Shown here one piece after another: positions 23,194 to 38,100 of a stretch of DNA of 64,000 nt (positions are counted from its first letter, which is position 1; every line of letters begins with the position of its first letter). This DNA comes from Schistosoma mansoni (lineage: Eukaryota > Platyhelminthes > Trematoda > Strigeidida > Schistosomatidae): NCBI RefSeq assembly GCF_000237925.1, contig NC_031496.1, forward strand, positions 8,347,711 through 8,411,710, read 5' to 3'. The notes below the pieces were generated by a model that saw nothing but the letters and a program-made list of their open reading frames with translations, ran no database searches and had not been told where the DNA came from. A program made the translations under genes and the position numbers.

Positions 23194-26100
23194 CTGAAAG
23201 AGAGAAAAAAATGTAAATATTACTCGTTATTATTCTAATATTCGTTTTGTTTTGTCATTAAACAATGTGGTTTGTTAATTATTTATATCAGAAGGGGTTT
23301 TTTGTGGAGATTTAGTATTTTCATAGTTGAAAGCGTGAGTCAATTGAAGCTAGACCACCAGGGAAAACCTGGAAGCACTGGACGGCCGTTTCGTCCTATT
23401 GTGGGACTCCTCGGCAGTGCTCATCCATGACCTCGCCTCGCGAGATTCGAACCCAGGACCTACCGGTCGCGCGCCAGAGCACTTAACCTCTAGACCACTG
23501 AGCCGGCCTCCGATGGTGTTTATGTCTAACTCCAACCAATCCACGAAGTTGAACAACCATTCACCAATTGTCTTCAGTGAGTTTCTATCTCACGACAGAC
23601 GTGGTTTGAACTCCACTGGTCACTGCTTCCCGCTAGAACTCCAGGACATGTATCTTGAAGTCAGTCACTAGTGAGCATATGATTATTATTATCAGAAGGG
23701 GTTTTTTCAATTGACTCACGTTTTCAACTATGAAAATTATTTATATATTTCGGTATCATTTTGTCATATACTTTCGCACAGTTGTATCATTTAATTAATG
23801 TAACTGGTGTATTGATGATATTTAAATCAACATCATTTTGGGTTAATAATATAAACCCGCTTTGTGTTTTATGGACTGTCAGAAATAGAACTTTAAATTC
23901 ATTTAAACTTAATAAACAGAATTCTTAACTCAGGATACTTACTCACTTACTTAGGCCTGTTACCCCTTGTGGAGGAGCATAGGCCGCCCACCAGTTCTGG
24001 TTAGCGTTTCTTCAGCGAGTTAGTTTTCTACAGGATGAGGTCGCTAACCCCATGTCCAACCCTCCTCCTTTACCCGGGCTTGGGACCGGCAATAACTCTA
24101 TAAGAGCTACAGGCGGATAGTAATACTGAAAATGTAACTCTTTTATATTGCCAAGACTTAGTTTCAAATCCTCTATCGTTCATTTTGTGCGACGTAATCA
24201 GTATAGTCTTAAAAAAAGGGAGTAACTGAAATTTATTTTCAGTTATTATTGAATGTTAATATCATTTTCATCATTGCTTATGTCAACACCCTTAGTTATT
24301 AACATATTACTCATTCAGGTGAATCATTCACTTCTTTTTTAACTTGATAATTATGAAGTTATTTCCAGTCATAGCGGAATACCAACAACCGAAACAATGA
24401 GATGAAACTTAACTAAAATCATATGTTTGACAAATTGATCAAACACCTATTTAGACTAGAAGTCCTGTCTCCAATACTCCTAGAGAGTAATAGGAGACAA
24501 CATACTAATATCACCAACTACTGTATTTGTGAAACAATCACGTTTACCTGATTCTCACTGAGTGATTTTAAAGGTTCCAGATTGTAATGACTTGAAACAA
24601 GACAGATTTGACCTGAACTAAATACTGATGCCTACAACTGATGCAGTTTATTCTCTATGACTCCGAAATACTTTCTTAACCTTCTAATTATTAAAACGGG
24701 AGACTCAAGGAAGAAAACAACATTGTAGAAGCGGATCGATCTATCCACCAACCACTAATTAGACGAAATTTAGAATAATACTAACAAATTACATATTATT
24801 CTAAATGCTCGACCAGTCATATGCTTGTTTTATTCCTGGTACAGATAGATTGAGTTTCCATGATTGTACATGGAATAGTTCACTCATTCTTTATGTTTTA
24901 TTGAAAAAGTATAACTTTCTTAGGTAGTGAACTCTGGTTATCAGTTTTTTACAAAACAAATGTCAATATAGAGCGTTTCACACTTGGTAACTCAAAAATG
25001 TGCACATTCCTCTAGCCGCATGTAACTAGTCTAAAAGACTAACATAGTGTAAGACAATTTAATCTCATTGCATTACATTTGGATACCTACCAAAACATCT
25101 ATTATAATAAAGATTGTTAGCCGAGTAAAATAGTTTCTCTAAAAGGATTGAATAACAGAGAATAGTGGGTGGTCAAAAAGTCGGTATTATACTTCCAATT
25201 ACAAATTCAGGTTTGTCAGATTGATCAATTATATATGCTTAAACTGCACAGTAGAATTTAATACTCTACAAGTTAAACAAAACTAATATATTGCTCGTTG
25301 GCGTATGACAAATTCAACCTGGTTATCAATACCAACTGAATAGTATGGTTCATTTAAAAGTGGATTGAATTTAACCGACCAATTAGTTTATCATGTCAGC
25401 TGAGATCAGTAACCCGAAGTTACAATGAACTTGGGTTACTTTCAAAACTGTTCAGATTATCATCTTTGTAAAAAGCTCTAGGACCAACCTCGTTTACTTT
25501 GTTTCGAGACACTGTATTTTCACGAGTACTGGGTTTACTAATGGTTAGATGCTTAAGATCATCTTCATCGTGGTTTTCATTATTATGTTCTGATGAACGA
25601 CCTTGCTGATTGGAACTACATTGCGAAATGGAACATTGATTTCTTTGATTAACTGGAGCATTCGTAGTGCGATTAGTAGAAGTAGTAGACGTAGCATAAG
25701 TTGCAGCAGCTGAAGGTTTAGGTCGACTGCGAGTAGTACGATTATTCTGTGTATCTGAAGCAGTCCCAACTACAGAACTCTGAGTGGTTATCTGATTTCT
25801 ATTGGTTGTTTGTGAACCTTGTCTGGAATTCGATGGACGATGCTAATAATTATTTCAATGTAAATAAGAAATGCCACTTTGAAAGAATAATAATTATATT
25901 TTGTTACTTGTTGACAAGTGAAATTCTAAGAAAGCCTCCAATAATAATAACATTTCTTTAAGACAAAATGTAGAAAAGTGTAAGTCATACATAATTTTAT
26001 TCAGGGGACATATAAAATTCACTAATCATAGAAGCGGATATTATCAACACTTAGCTTATCGTTTAGTTCTTTATCACTGGAGCATAATTTTCAAGTAAGA

Positions 26101-29100
26101 AATGTAACATGAACGTAAAGTATCATAAAAATCTTATATTCATAAACACTATTTTTATGAGGCCTCTACCCACCAGTTATTGAAGAGGATTAAAAAGTAC
26201 GAAATCACTTAAAGCAGGTAGAATTATAGATTGTTTAAGGTAGATAAAATAAGTGCTATAACTACCATAATATAGTTACAATTAAACCTAATCTTGCATG
26301 CTGATCCCTAAGATCCAAACAAATCCCTATTAATATAATTCCATCATTCGTAGTTTTAGAAAAATCTTCATGGTTGAGAGATTCTAGGATGATAAGGTGG
26401 TCTTACCATGCAAACTGAATGTCATTCAGAGTTTGGAATGAAGCCAAAAGTAGGTTATGGAGTCATAGGAGTAATATTCGTTATTACTAATTGGTAACTC
26501 GATATTTCACTTTGAGTGGTAAATCAAAATGAATGATTTAGACGAATATATGTTTATTTAAACTAGTAGATCAACATTAGTCCGAAGATTAATGGGTTAA
26601 ACGATAACGTAGTATTAAGTATAGAATAATTTCACTCAGCTAAAGCCTAAAAATATGGTGCATTCAAATTAAATTCCTTCTACTGTTTTCAAAGGTGAAT
26701 GATTGTAAAATTAAATTACCTTTAACGACTGCTAAATAGGTGATACTCTTTAAAAAAAACGATAGCGATATATTTACAAAAATCTCCCACTCGCGAAACA
26801 GCCACAGTCTTATCATTAGCTACGATAATCTACTAGAGATGTCTATTAAAGTCATTCTTTTTATCAGACTGAGAAATGTATATAATGACATAGGTGATAA
26901 ATCAAGATTATCTAAAATTCGGGCTTCATTTGATAATCTTTGTTGAGTAGGTGATGCCCACAAATTTGTTGATTTACCACGAACTGACCACACGGGATGA
27001 ATAATCTGATTCAGTACTGTAAATGTTCATACGTTTATCAAATCAGTCCATACTTTCAAGGTTCGATTTTGGATAGTTGTCGTCATCCTGAGAAACATGG
27101 TGCTAAGTGATTTTTGAATCTTCTTATGAACGATCAGTCATCCCTGATGGTAACAGCCCAGCTCAAATAAAACATGTTTCAATGTTTGGAAGCAATCCAA
27201 GTTATATGAAAAATTATGAGGTTCTATGATGTCGTTATTGAAGGAAAAACCCGTATCCTTTACTTGACTCTTTTCAAATTTGAGCTAGGATTCACATTTT
27301 AATGCATAAATTGACATTCACTGGAAAATTTCGTGAGAAGCAGATCGTGGTTAATTTTATGTCATTTGCTAAGACATTTGTGTCTCTACACTCCCACTTG
27401 TCTAGAATATACTTATTTCTTGTTTTTAATTTTAAACATGTTGAAGTTTACTTAACACGTATCACTGATGCTCCGCTAACTAATTTATCCCTCACGGTTA
27501 ACTAATATCCGATATACCATTGATTATTATTCGTATAAGGGCATCATCTGTCTAACACTTTATATTCAATGCGTCGAATCGTTTCATTGACAATTTACAT
27601 TAAAGTCTGATTGCACAAAATCCACTTTCATATTCAGTAGTGTAGAAAAAATAAAACCGAAGGAAATAATTGTTCATCTATATAATGCAAGCGAAACTCT
27701 ATTGATTGTAAATTTAAATGAAAATGAGAGAAAAAGGTTTAAAAAATCTTGTGTATAAATCGGATCGAATACCTGTTCTTGAACATTTGAAGTTGATGCA
27801 CCTGGACGTGGACGAACAGCTCGTATAGGCGTCGGTTTCGAAGTCGTCCCACTATTTGATTGAGCTCTCTGTCGCTGACGATTGCGTTCTAACCGAGCCA
27901 GTCCAGCACGAACACCAGCACGACATTTTGGACAGGTTGTTGACTGTTTTAGCCAGGAATCAATACATTTCATGTGGAATGCATGTCCACAAGGTAGGTG
28001 GCGGAGGCGATCTTTATCCTGATATTCAACTAAAAATAAGTAATCCAAACATTTTCCTTTGAATCAGTGTAGAACTCTCAACCGGTTCAATAATCTACAA
28101 CATTATAATTTATCATCATTAATCATCCATTGTCCAAATAACAGAATGTTCAGTAAACCTCATAATATGCTCAAAATTGAGATGAATAACAAGGTACAGA
28201 GCTTAATAATAGATTTGGTACCAAATACCAAAGCATTCCTTGCAATAGTTTACTTGAGATGTAAACGGATTTAGTTTCTTCTTCCTTGGAATTTTGAATA
28301 GCAAGGGATATCATAAAATACTTAATTATACAATCAGTTGGATTCGAAAATTATTTTCATCATTCCACTCTTCTCTAACCCTATGATTATTATTCAACTC
28401 CCTTTGATATTTGAAATCTCAAATCACTTTATGACGCATTCTTTTCTATGGATCTATATTCACCAAACGATTATACATACGAATGTACAGCATACGTAAA
28501 TGACTTCGTCCAAAAGAAGATTTTCTTCACTAGGAATAATACCAGTATATTTATTCAGTGAAAATCCCTATCAAAGCTGTACGTAGTTTTAAATCATTTA
28601 AGCAGATATAAAAACAGCGTTACATAGAAAGTCTACAGTAGAACAATACACTCATTTCTATAGTGCAGTACCAATTAAATACAAAAGAAACTTGATAAAG
28701 ATCCTGACTCATCGGGCTAGAATGGTTGGCTCGGATGACATTATTTTAAATGAATGGGTTAATATTCGCAACTTGCTTAATAAGAATGAGTACCCAATGG
28801 AATTCATCGACAAACACATGAAGAAGACGAAAAGAAGAACAACGGTACCTACTGTTCCGAAGGTATTGTTCTTAAAGTTACGATTCTTAAATAATGCTGC
28901 GGAAGAAATCGTGACACAGAGGTTAAGAAAGGTAGTACAGAAAACATTTAATGCAGCTCGACTGAGTACCGTCTTCTGCAACCGCCCCACAATAAGAACG
29001 GTTAATAAAGACAGATTACCTGAATTCGCCACATCTATGTGTATTTACCAATTCAACTGCTCCTATGGAGCCAGTTATATAGGGCGTACAATTCGGCAAG

Positions 29101-32100
29101 TTCGTCAACGAATAACAGAACACCATTCGTCGTGATTGAGCAAAGGACAGGTAAAGGTGATCTATTCTCACTCGCTTGGTCGACACAGGTCATCAAGTTG
29201 AACTGAATAAAACTTTTAAAGTTATCTACCATATTCCATCAAATTTGCCGCACGGTTTACGAGCTCGTCTGTTGCACATAGCTGAAGCCATAGCAATCCA
29301 TATATTCACAAACCGAACCTTTGTATCCAAAAGAAGTTTGCGCAAACACTCTCGCTACCTTGTCCATCGGTATAGCGAAGTTTGTAGCAGAATTTTGGTA
29401 AACAATCATTTTATGCCTTCCATTTTTGTATTCTACTTATTCTCTACCTTCATCTCTTGATTCTTACATAACTACTATATTAGTGACCATTCATCAAAAT
29501 ATTTTATTAGTTCTTTCTTCTCTTTTATATATTATGCAACGTAACAACAGCTTCATTTTCAAATAATTACTTTGATCATTATTAATCCTCTTTCTTCCAA
29601 CTAATAATCGATATGTAATTATATAATTATTACGTAACGTATCTACTCGAAGAGTGTTATTTCATTATTGTAAATCATATATTTATATTAGTGTAGAGCC
29701 ATGATGAAAAACTAATTGAAAAGAAGCTTCTTCGCTCGATTCGTTCCTTTTTTATTTATCAAATGTCAAAATGGGAATTTTCACTACATGTTTAATGATC
29801 CACAATAAATTCGAACGTTTGAATCCAGATAAATCAGAGGAAAATAATGACAAGTTTTTATTACTTGAAATGATCTAATTATTAACCTATGTTTTATACT
29901 AGAACCAACTTAACAACTAATGTAGTCTTTTCCAGCATTGTTTGTAAACTTCACAAATTTCAAACAATATGTCATGATTGTATGTGATTGTGGAAATTGT
30001 TGAATTTAATTGTAATCGCGGACTGACAAAGATAGGCAACCATTGAATATCATATTAAGGAGTCCCTCAAAAATATGCACCCACAACTCCATCACTGAAT
30101 ATTTGAATCCAGGACCACCAGTCCTGACTCAACGATCTGGAGTTTAAGGATTAGTGCATGAAAACAAAGGTCATGGGTTTGATCCCGGGTTGCAGGGTCG
30201 GTGATTTCTCCCGTAAAAAAGACGAAACAGTCATCTAGTACTTTCAAGTTTTCAATGGTTGTTCAACTAAGATCGGTTCGTGATTTCAATCATGTGCCCT
30301 AATCGTTCAATGTAGGGTAAGTATACAACTCTTTAGAGTTAGATTCTTGTCTTATACCATTTTCTTTGCCTTCACTAATATTCTTTCCATAAATCATATT
30401 AATTTCTCTAGAAACCTAACCAACTTTCATTGTCCTATTATATTTCTGAATTTATTTCACTATCATTAGTTTGATAGAATATACGTAATTAATTGTCTAA
30501 AAATCCCAGAAGCAACTAAACAACAGTAAGGGTAACAATGGTGACAGAAAATCAATATCTTCATATGCAACCATCTTCGATGGAAGAGTAATGTTAAATA
30601 ATGGTGAAGTAAAAATCTTAAATTACTTTGATTATAAATGATTCACTTACAATCAGCTCATTATTAAAATATTTCAAATGAAAGTTGTATCACACCATGT
30701 AAATTACGTAACCAAAAAGATGATTACATTTTTATGAAATTAACTAAATGAATTGTTATGTATGGATTAACTAGCATAATTAAATATCACTTAAATAAGA
30801 ATCATAGAGTGAACAGTATTCAACCATATAACGGACAAAAACATCACTCAGTTAACATGATAAACTACCGGTTTTATTGATAGGGTCATGACCCCGAATA
30901 AGTCACAAAAAGAAGGAAAAAATAGTTTAAAAAAATAGTGTAAATAATCCTGGTACATTTTAATTTGAAAATAAATAATGTAACTTTTACAAATAATTTA
31001 GTATGAAGGTTAGTGAAGATCATAGTAATTTTAATAGTTGAATTCATGAGTCGATCTAAGCTAGGTCACCATTAGAAACCTGGAAGCACTGGACAGTATA
31101 CGACTCCTCAGCAGTGTGTATCCACGACCTCGCATGTGAGATTCGAACACAGGACATTCGGTCTCACACACGAACGCTGAACCTCTAGATCACTGAGCCA
31201 GTATCCAATGGTGTTAATGTCTAATTTCAATTGATTAATTAACCGTTTACAAGAAAAATTAAAGTTCTATGATGAATGTAGCTCAGAGTACGATAAACCA
31301 TCCGAAATGTCATACTTCATGAAACATAACTTCCTACATTATTTTAGGTTTCTGAAACGGATCGATTTGCTTCTAAAGCATTTTAATTGCAGATAGTTTC
31401 GTTCATTCTGAGTATTTAAAACTGGTAATTAAAATATTAATGTTACCTGTAAAGTTATTTATAAATTATATCATAGTATTTTGTTAAATTAAAATGTATT
31501 AGCTTTAAGCAATCACAGGTATATATATATATATATATACTGAAGACATTGGTGAAATGGTTGCTCAACTTCGTGGATTGGTTGAAGTTAGACATTAACA
31601 CCGTTGAATGCCGGCTCAGTGGTCTGTCGGTTAAGTGCTCTGGCGCGAGAATGGTAGGTCCTGGGTTCGAATCTCGCGAGGCGAGGTCGTGGATGCGCAC
31701 TGCTGAGCAGTCCCATAATAGGACGAAACGGTCGTCCAGTGCTTCCAGGTTTTCCATGGTGGTCTAGCTGTAATTGACTCATGAATTCAACTATGAAAAT
31801 GTAGGCCTGTTAGTAAAGTGTTTAATATATAACTAAGCACATACATGTAAAAAAGCTTAGTAGGACAAGAACAATATACAGAACATAAATAAATTAATAT
31901 ATTTGTAATATCCCAATGAGTAGAAAAATTAGATTTTCTGACGTTTCGTGACTCGGTGTAAGCCACTTCTTCAGAGAATAAATGACCAAATTTGGTTACG
32001 AAACGTCAGAAAATCTAATTTTTCTACTCATTGGGATATTACAAGTATATTAATTTATTTATAACAATCTACCCAATGCTCAATTTATTCAAAATTATCA

Positions 32101-35100
32101 AATCAAAACTTGGTAATAATACCTACAAATATACAGGACAGTTTAAAAACATGGTTAATAATGTTTGGTAAATACTGATATAATAGCTTGGTCGAAGTTG
32201 TTTACACTACTAAGTAGAAATCAGTAGGTTAGCCTATATCAACCCGTATGATTAGTCAAAATATATTTTGTTTGAAACATTTTAATATAATAAAGTAATT
32301 TATGTACAAAATTCATGTCTGTGATTATTTTATTATTTCCCTGTACTATAATGACCATAACTTGAAATGAACTGTTGTAATTAAATTGTAAGATTGACAA
32401 AAATCATTTAAAATCTAGGTAAAATCTACTATCAAAGTTTTACTACTTCATCAATCGATTTGCCATCTTTACCTAGTACCCGTTTCCTAACGACTAAATT
32501 ACTTACTCGGTGGTCCCAGGATATACGAGCAATGCTTCAAAGACACCTATGATCGAATACTAGTAGCCTACAAATATTTAAATAGAACTACAAGTAAGGT
32601 TTTATGAAATACCTTACTGGATCTAAACCATTAAAATGAATGAAATAAGAACATACAAAAAACACTTTGATTCTAATAGTCATGGTTGATGACTAGGTAG
32701 GGAAATTTGCAAAAAGAAGTACTAGTATGATATCTATCTATTCTTATGGTTACTAACATGATTATATTAATTATAGTTAATATTTTAAGTAATGATTATT
32801 CTTTACTGTAACTCAAAACGAAGGTGATTCATTCCAAAGTTAAAACACTCCAGTTTTGAAAGAAAAGTGGAGATATTTTAAATTAGAAAAATAAAGCATA
32901 ACTGAATAAGACTTTTTCCGTCCTCCATATAAGTATAAAAGTAAATAACATAATTTACTTTCAACTCACTTAAACATATTTCACATTCAGGATGACCACG
33001 TGCTGGAGATGATTGTATTGGTTGAATTTGGACAAGAGTAGTTGTTTTTGATTCTGGTTCAAGATAATGTGTACCAGCAGATGGTGTCATATTATTCTGG
33101 TTCTCATTAAGAACAGGTACAATATTAGGAGTATTTGATGCCTTTGTAGTCGAATCAGGTGATGTAAATGCGTCGTCGCTTGTTGATGAAGTCTTTTTAA
33201 TTCTATAAATGCTTGTAGGAAGTTTTTTCAGTTCATCAGCATTCATAAATCCTAATACTTTAGGACGTGCAGTTGGCTCAGGCAAGAATGATCTACGAGT
33301 ATTCGAGTCATACCACTGTAGTCTGGTTCTTTCAAATGTCACAGGATCATTATTTCTATGCCTAAATTCAAAAAGATAATGAGCTGTTAGGGATAATATT
33401 AGCAAATGGTATTTGGTCTAACTATGTTTCAAAAGTGTCTGAAACATAAATTAGTGAGGATAGCCTAAGATCTGAACCACCTGTATCGTGTTACTTTACT
33501 ACTCTTTACATTAAAAATAACATTACCAACCATAAAAAACCGAATCAAACAGAAATAAGAATATGAATATTTGTATGAAGCTAAGAGAAACAAGTCGTAG
33601 TGTAAAATGAACAGTATTATAAAAGAAAAAAGATGAATACACCTAAGCTAGTGAAGCCAATTATAATCTACATATTCAACATATTTAACCAACGATTTTG
33701 TGTATCTTATAAATTGTCAGTCAGAAGTATACCATTTCCTATATATTTCAGGTTGAAAGTCAGATGGTTGATAAATTAGTACCATGTTTTGTTTCGGCCA
33801 TTTCAACCTCTTTCTGTACTAGCTAACAGAGCACGAGGGATTTGATAATGGTTTTGGACTTGTGTAATTCACTGGTAAGTTGATGGAAGTACATAACATC
33901 ATCAATTAATTCCTTTTTTTAAATGGATGATATTATGTTTTTAGAAAACAATTAGTTCCATTGCCTGTAGTTTTTTTTGCGAAAATTGGAAACCTGGACA
34001 TTTTCAAAAAGTGAATATATCTAGTGATTATCAATTGTGTAGAATATGAGAATCGTATTAATCTAGAAACATTAACTGACAGTGAATATAGTATTTATGA
34101 GAATGACTGAACGGGATTTACAGATTAAGCGTGGTACTTTAGCAAATATGAAATTAATGACTATTTTTGATGAACTAACCTATGCGTATTCTTACTGTTA
34201 TTCGTCTGAAATAATCTAAATGCCTCTGTTATAATTGAACATTCAAGAAATACATATAAGAACTTTCGTCTAAATTAGAGTGAATGGTTTCACAGTATTT
34301 GGGCGCCGAGTTGATGTAAGACATTTAATAGGGATAATATATTTGTAAAATCTCAGCGAATGAATTTGAAGTAAATCCAATGTTTCACCTGGTAATCTGG
34401 TCCAAGCTTTCTCAAGGAAATAATATATAAGAACTTTCGTTTAAATTAGAGCGAATAGTTTCCTTGAAAAAGCTTGGACTAGATTGCCAGGCGAAACGCT
34501 GTGTTTACTTCAAATTCATTCGCTGATTTTTTAAAAAATATATTATTCCTATTTAATTCAAGAAATACATTTTTAGTATAAGGAACCAATTTTATCACAC
34601 AATTCATAGCAAAATAATTTTAGATTTATCAGTATGGGGATTTGTGTAGATTGTAATATTCTCACAGTTAAATCTACGAGTAGATCTAAGCTAGACTATG
34701 ATTGAAAACATAGAAACACTTGATGGTCGTTTCGTCCTAGTATGGAACTCCTCAGAAGTGAGCATTCATACCCCCCACATGTGGGACTCGAACTCAAGAC
34801 CTTCGGTCTCGCGCGCGAAAACATTTACTAATTTTAATAGCTTACAAAGAAAAGCAACAAATACAGTTTTTATTCAATTAGACTGATTATAATTTCATGG
34901 AAATCATCACTGAAAATATTTAGGTCAGAATTGAAAGAAACGTCAGATAAATTAAATCGTTAAATATCAAGAAGTAAAACAACATATCGAGGCAATACGC
35001 ACAGTATGCATATATGCCAATTAGAGACTGATTAATTGCAGTCCTAAAAATCAATGGGAAGATTCAAACAAACAATACTAAGTGAATTTAAACGTCACCT

Positions 35101-38100
35101 CATTTCACAAGCAAGTGGCTATCAGGACTCAGAAGCTGAGTGGATGACGCGATGGCGTTTGAAGCGAAAGGTACTGGGTTTGAGTCCCAGAGTGAACATC
35201 AACTCTGAGATGCAGGTACACCCAGCTGACGAGTCCCAAATAGGACGAAACGCACATCCTGGATTCCACTGCTAGCCACTATCCATCTCTGCCTACCATG
35301 CTTGTGAATTAAGGCTATATCGAGGCAATACACACAGTATGCACACATGCCAATTAGAGACTGACCAGTTGCAGCCCTAAACATCAATGGGAAGATTCAA
35401 ACAAACAGTACTAAATGAATTTAAACAACAGTACAGTTTTGATGTGTAATATGAATATCTATGTTTAACAATAAGTGGTCAAATTTTCTGTCAGCTATTA
35501 AATGATGGACATAAATTAAACTTGACTAGAAATATTTTACAAAAATAAGGAAATGATGTACGTTTACAGTGATTACCATATTTAGATGAAAATTTACCAA
35601 TAATTATCGATTACTCATTTGAGAATGAACTCTAAATTAAGGTAGTACTTTTATAGTAACCTAAAGAGTACCATTCCGATTTTAGTCATTACTCAATTTA
35701 TAAAATCCTCAATATTTACCGAGGAATGTAAAATTTACATCAAGGAGACTTTTTATTCTTTCAGAAAGTAAGTGATCAGACAAAATTTTCACAGTAGCCT
35801 ACATAAAATTCATTCAACTTATAAAGAAGGCTATCTACAATTAGGCAATAAACTTCAGTCAGTCAGCTACAAAGTAGGACCAGACACATGTGTGCATCGG
35901 TCCAAGTTGCCATACCTCATTAGCACAATAAGATGAACACCCGTTTCATAGAAATAGTTAATTTAGTGGTGGTAATATATAAAAGATAGGTTTTATATAA
36001 GAATATAGTATAGGAAGGAAGAAAGTTATGAAGCAACTTTAATCTTAAGGTTTAAGGGAAGATAAAGAGTGTATACACCTACGCCATTGTGATCGATTGT
36101 GAGCCATGTCACCTAGAGTCTCCAATCATTGGTTTCGATAGTCACGCGGACCCTAACCAGGTAGTCTGCATCTGCCAACATGCCTCAGACTAGAAGTTAT
36201 TGACTTCAAGCACTGATGCCACGTTTTGGTTTGGCCGCTATGTCATATTTATATGATGAGACAAATATAATTTATATTTTGATGACTTCAGTTAAGAACA
36301 ATAAGAATAGACAATCTGAATTCATTGTAAATTACAAGTTAATCAATGTAAAATGACCTTTATAGTTTGTCTGATAAACTTGTTGCCAAGGTACCGTTTC
36401 TCATAGTTAATATTATAAAGTGAAATTCTACTGATTTACATTTATGATTTGAATACTTTATATGAATTTGTTTGGTTGGTTGCCTATTGAAGCATGTATA
36501 AAGGTGAGAGATATAACTTTCCTAGTTTTCTTTAAACAAAAAATTTCATACTGTCGTATACGACATCAAAATGGATTCTTTTACTTCATACCGTCTAGGA
36601 AATGATTTTTTTTTCAGAATAGGAACACACTTTATTTTCCGGTTGGTAAACTTCTTCAATATGTTTAATTCATAGAGATAACTAACATACCTACCCAATT
36701 CAATGAATACTAAATTTTCAAATAACTTTTAATCAACTGTATGTATGCAACTTTGCTGAAATGAATTTACCAGTCTCATGTTTGTAAAAAAACTTCAACC
36801 CCTATTTAAATAGGTATAACTTTGAAAATAACTCTCACTGGCGAGTTGACACCAGTCAGGGTACTCATATTTAAGCCAATTCTTCTTTAGAGTGTAAAGG
36901 TTAATGATATTAATTAGAAGACTAGACCAAAGTAGGTTGGAGCAGGGTTCGAACATTCTTTCCTCCTCCTCCCCCCGAAGTTGTTTTATAGCCATTAGTT
37001 CAATGTTTCCTACTAAATCATACTAGTGAAATCACATGTTCGCATTAGATGAAGTATTTCCTTTTAAGACGAATGCTCCAGATACCTTATGTGTGCATTA
37101 TTTTGTATTCGTCAGCTTATAAGTTATTTGACAAACTTATCAATTCATTTGTTGCATGAAGGCTTACGATATAATCGAACTTCAGAAATCTTTCAAAGAC
37201 AAATTCACTTTTCAATGTTTTTTTTATATACAAATTCATGATGGATGGAAAGTATATGCAAATAAATGTTCCAGTGAGCTATGTTGGATTTAATAATGTT
37301 ATATTATAAATTAATCACCTTTCTGTAGTATCAGGGTCGAAGAATAATGCGATGTAGAGGCTACTGGGATGAAACTCGTTAAACATGAACAAACTACCTG
37401 ACCCCGAGTTGACATTAGTAAAATTACCATCTTCATGCTAAAACTCACTACCGGACCTCAACGTTAATTAAACGATTGGACAATGAAGCAGACACCTCTG
37501 AATTTAAGCGTAATGAATGTGCATCATTTGATAAGGTTTATATTATACTAAACAATCAATACTTGTACTATCGACCCCTGTACATCTATGAGCTAGATTT
37601 CAGAAAGTTTCAAAGAAATAATATAATGTTCCAGTTATAACATTAAATTGGTCTAATTCAAATCCGCAGGATTAGTAAAGCGGGTACCAAAATGGTTCAG
37701 AATTAAACGAGGATATGCACTTCCATGTTCTTATAATTTCGTCAGAATATTAATTTTTTTCTGATTTGACTTGATATGATCAACCTTTTTACCGGTTTCT
37801 CGGCTCTTCTAGATAATTATATAACTCATAACATTATCATAGTTTATGATTCTGTGTTTAACGTTCACATATGGTAATTTCAAGTATGCTGCTTACTTCC
37901 TAGAAGTTTCAGCCTTACCAGTCAAGATAATAATAAGAATATAATTGAAGATTTACATCTATTTATTGTGCTTTAAAATAAAAAAAAATTAGTTATTATA
38001 TATAAAGTAGATAACTTCTGGTTATAGATTGAATTAATCTAAGGTATTGAAATTTTTAAAAAAAACTTTCAAAGTACTACAAAAGTACAATTTTGACAAC

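Noticed and set aside
31455-31782. Open frames on both strands overlapping 31549-31767
   Set aside because: They lie in the W retroposon; the reading matches the tRNA-like head and hammerhead translated by chance, as also at 23350-23671.
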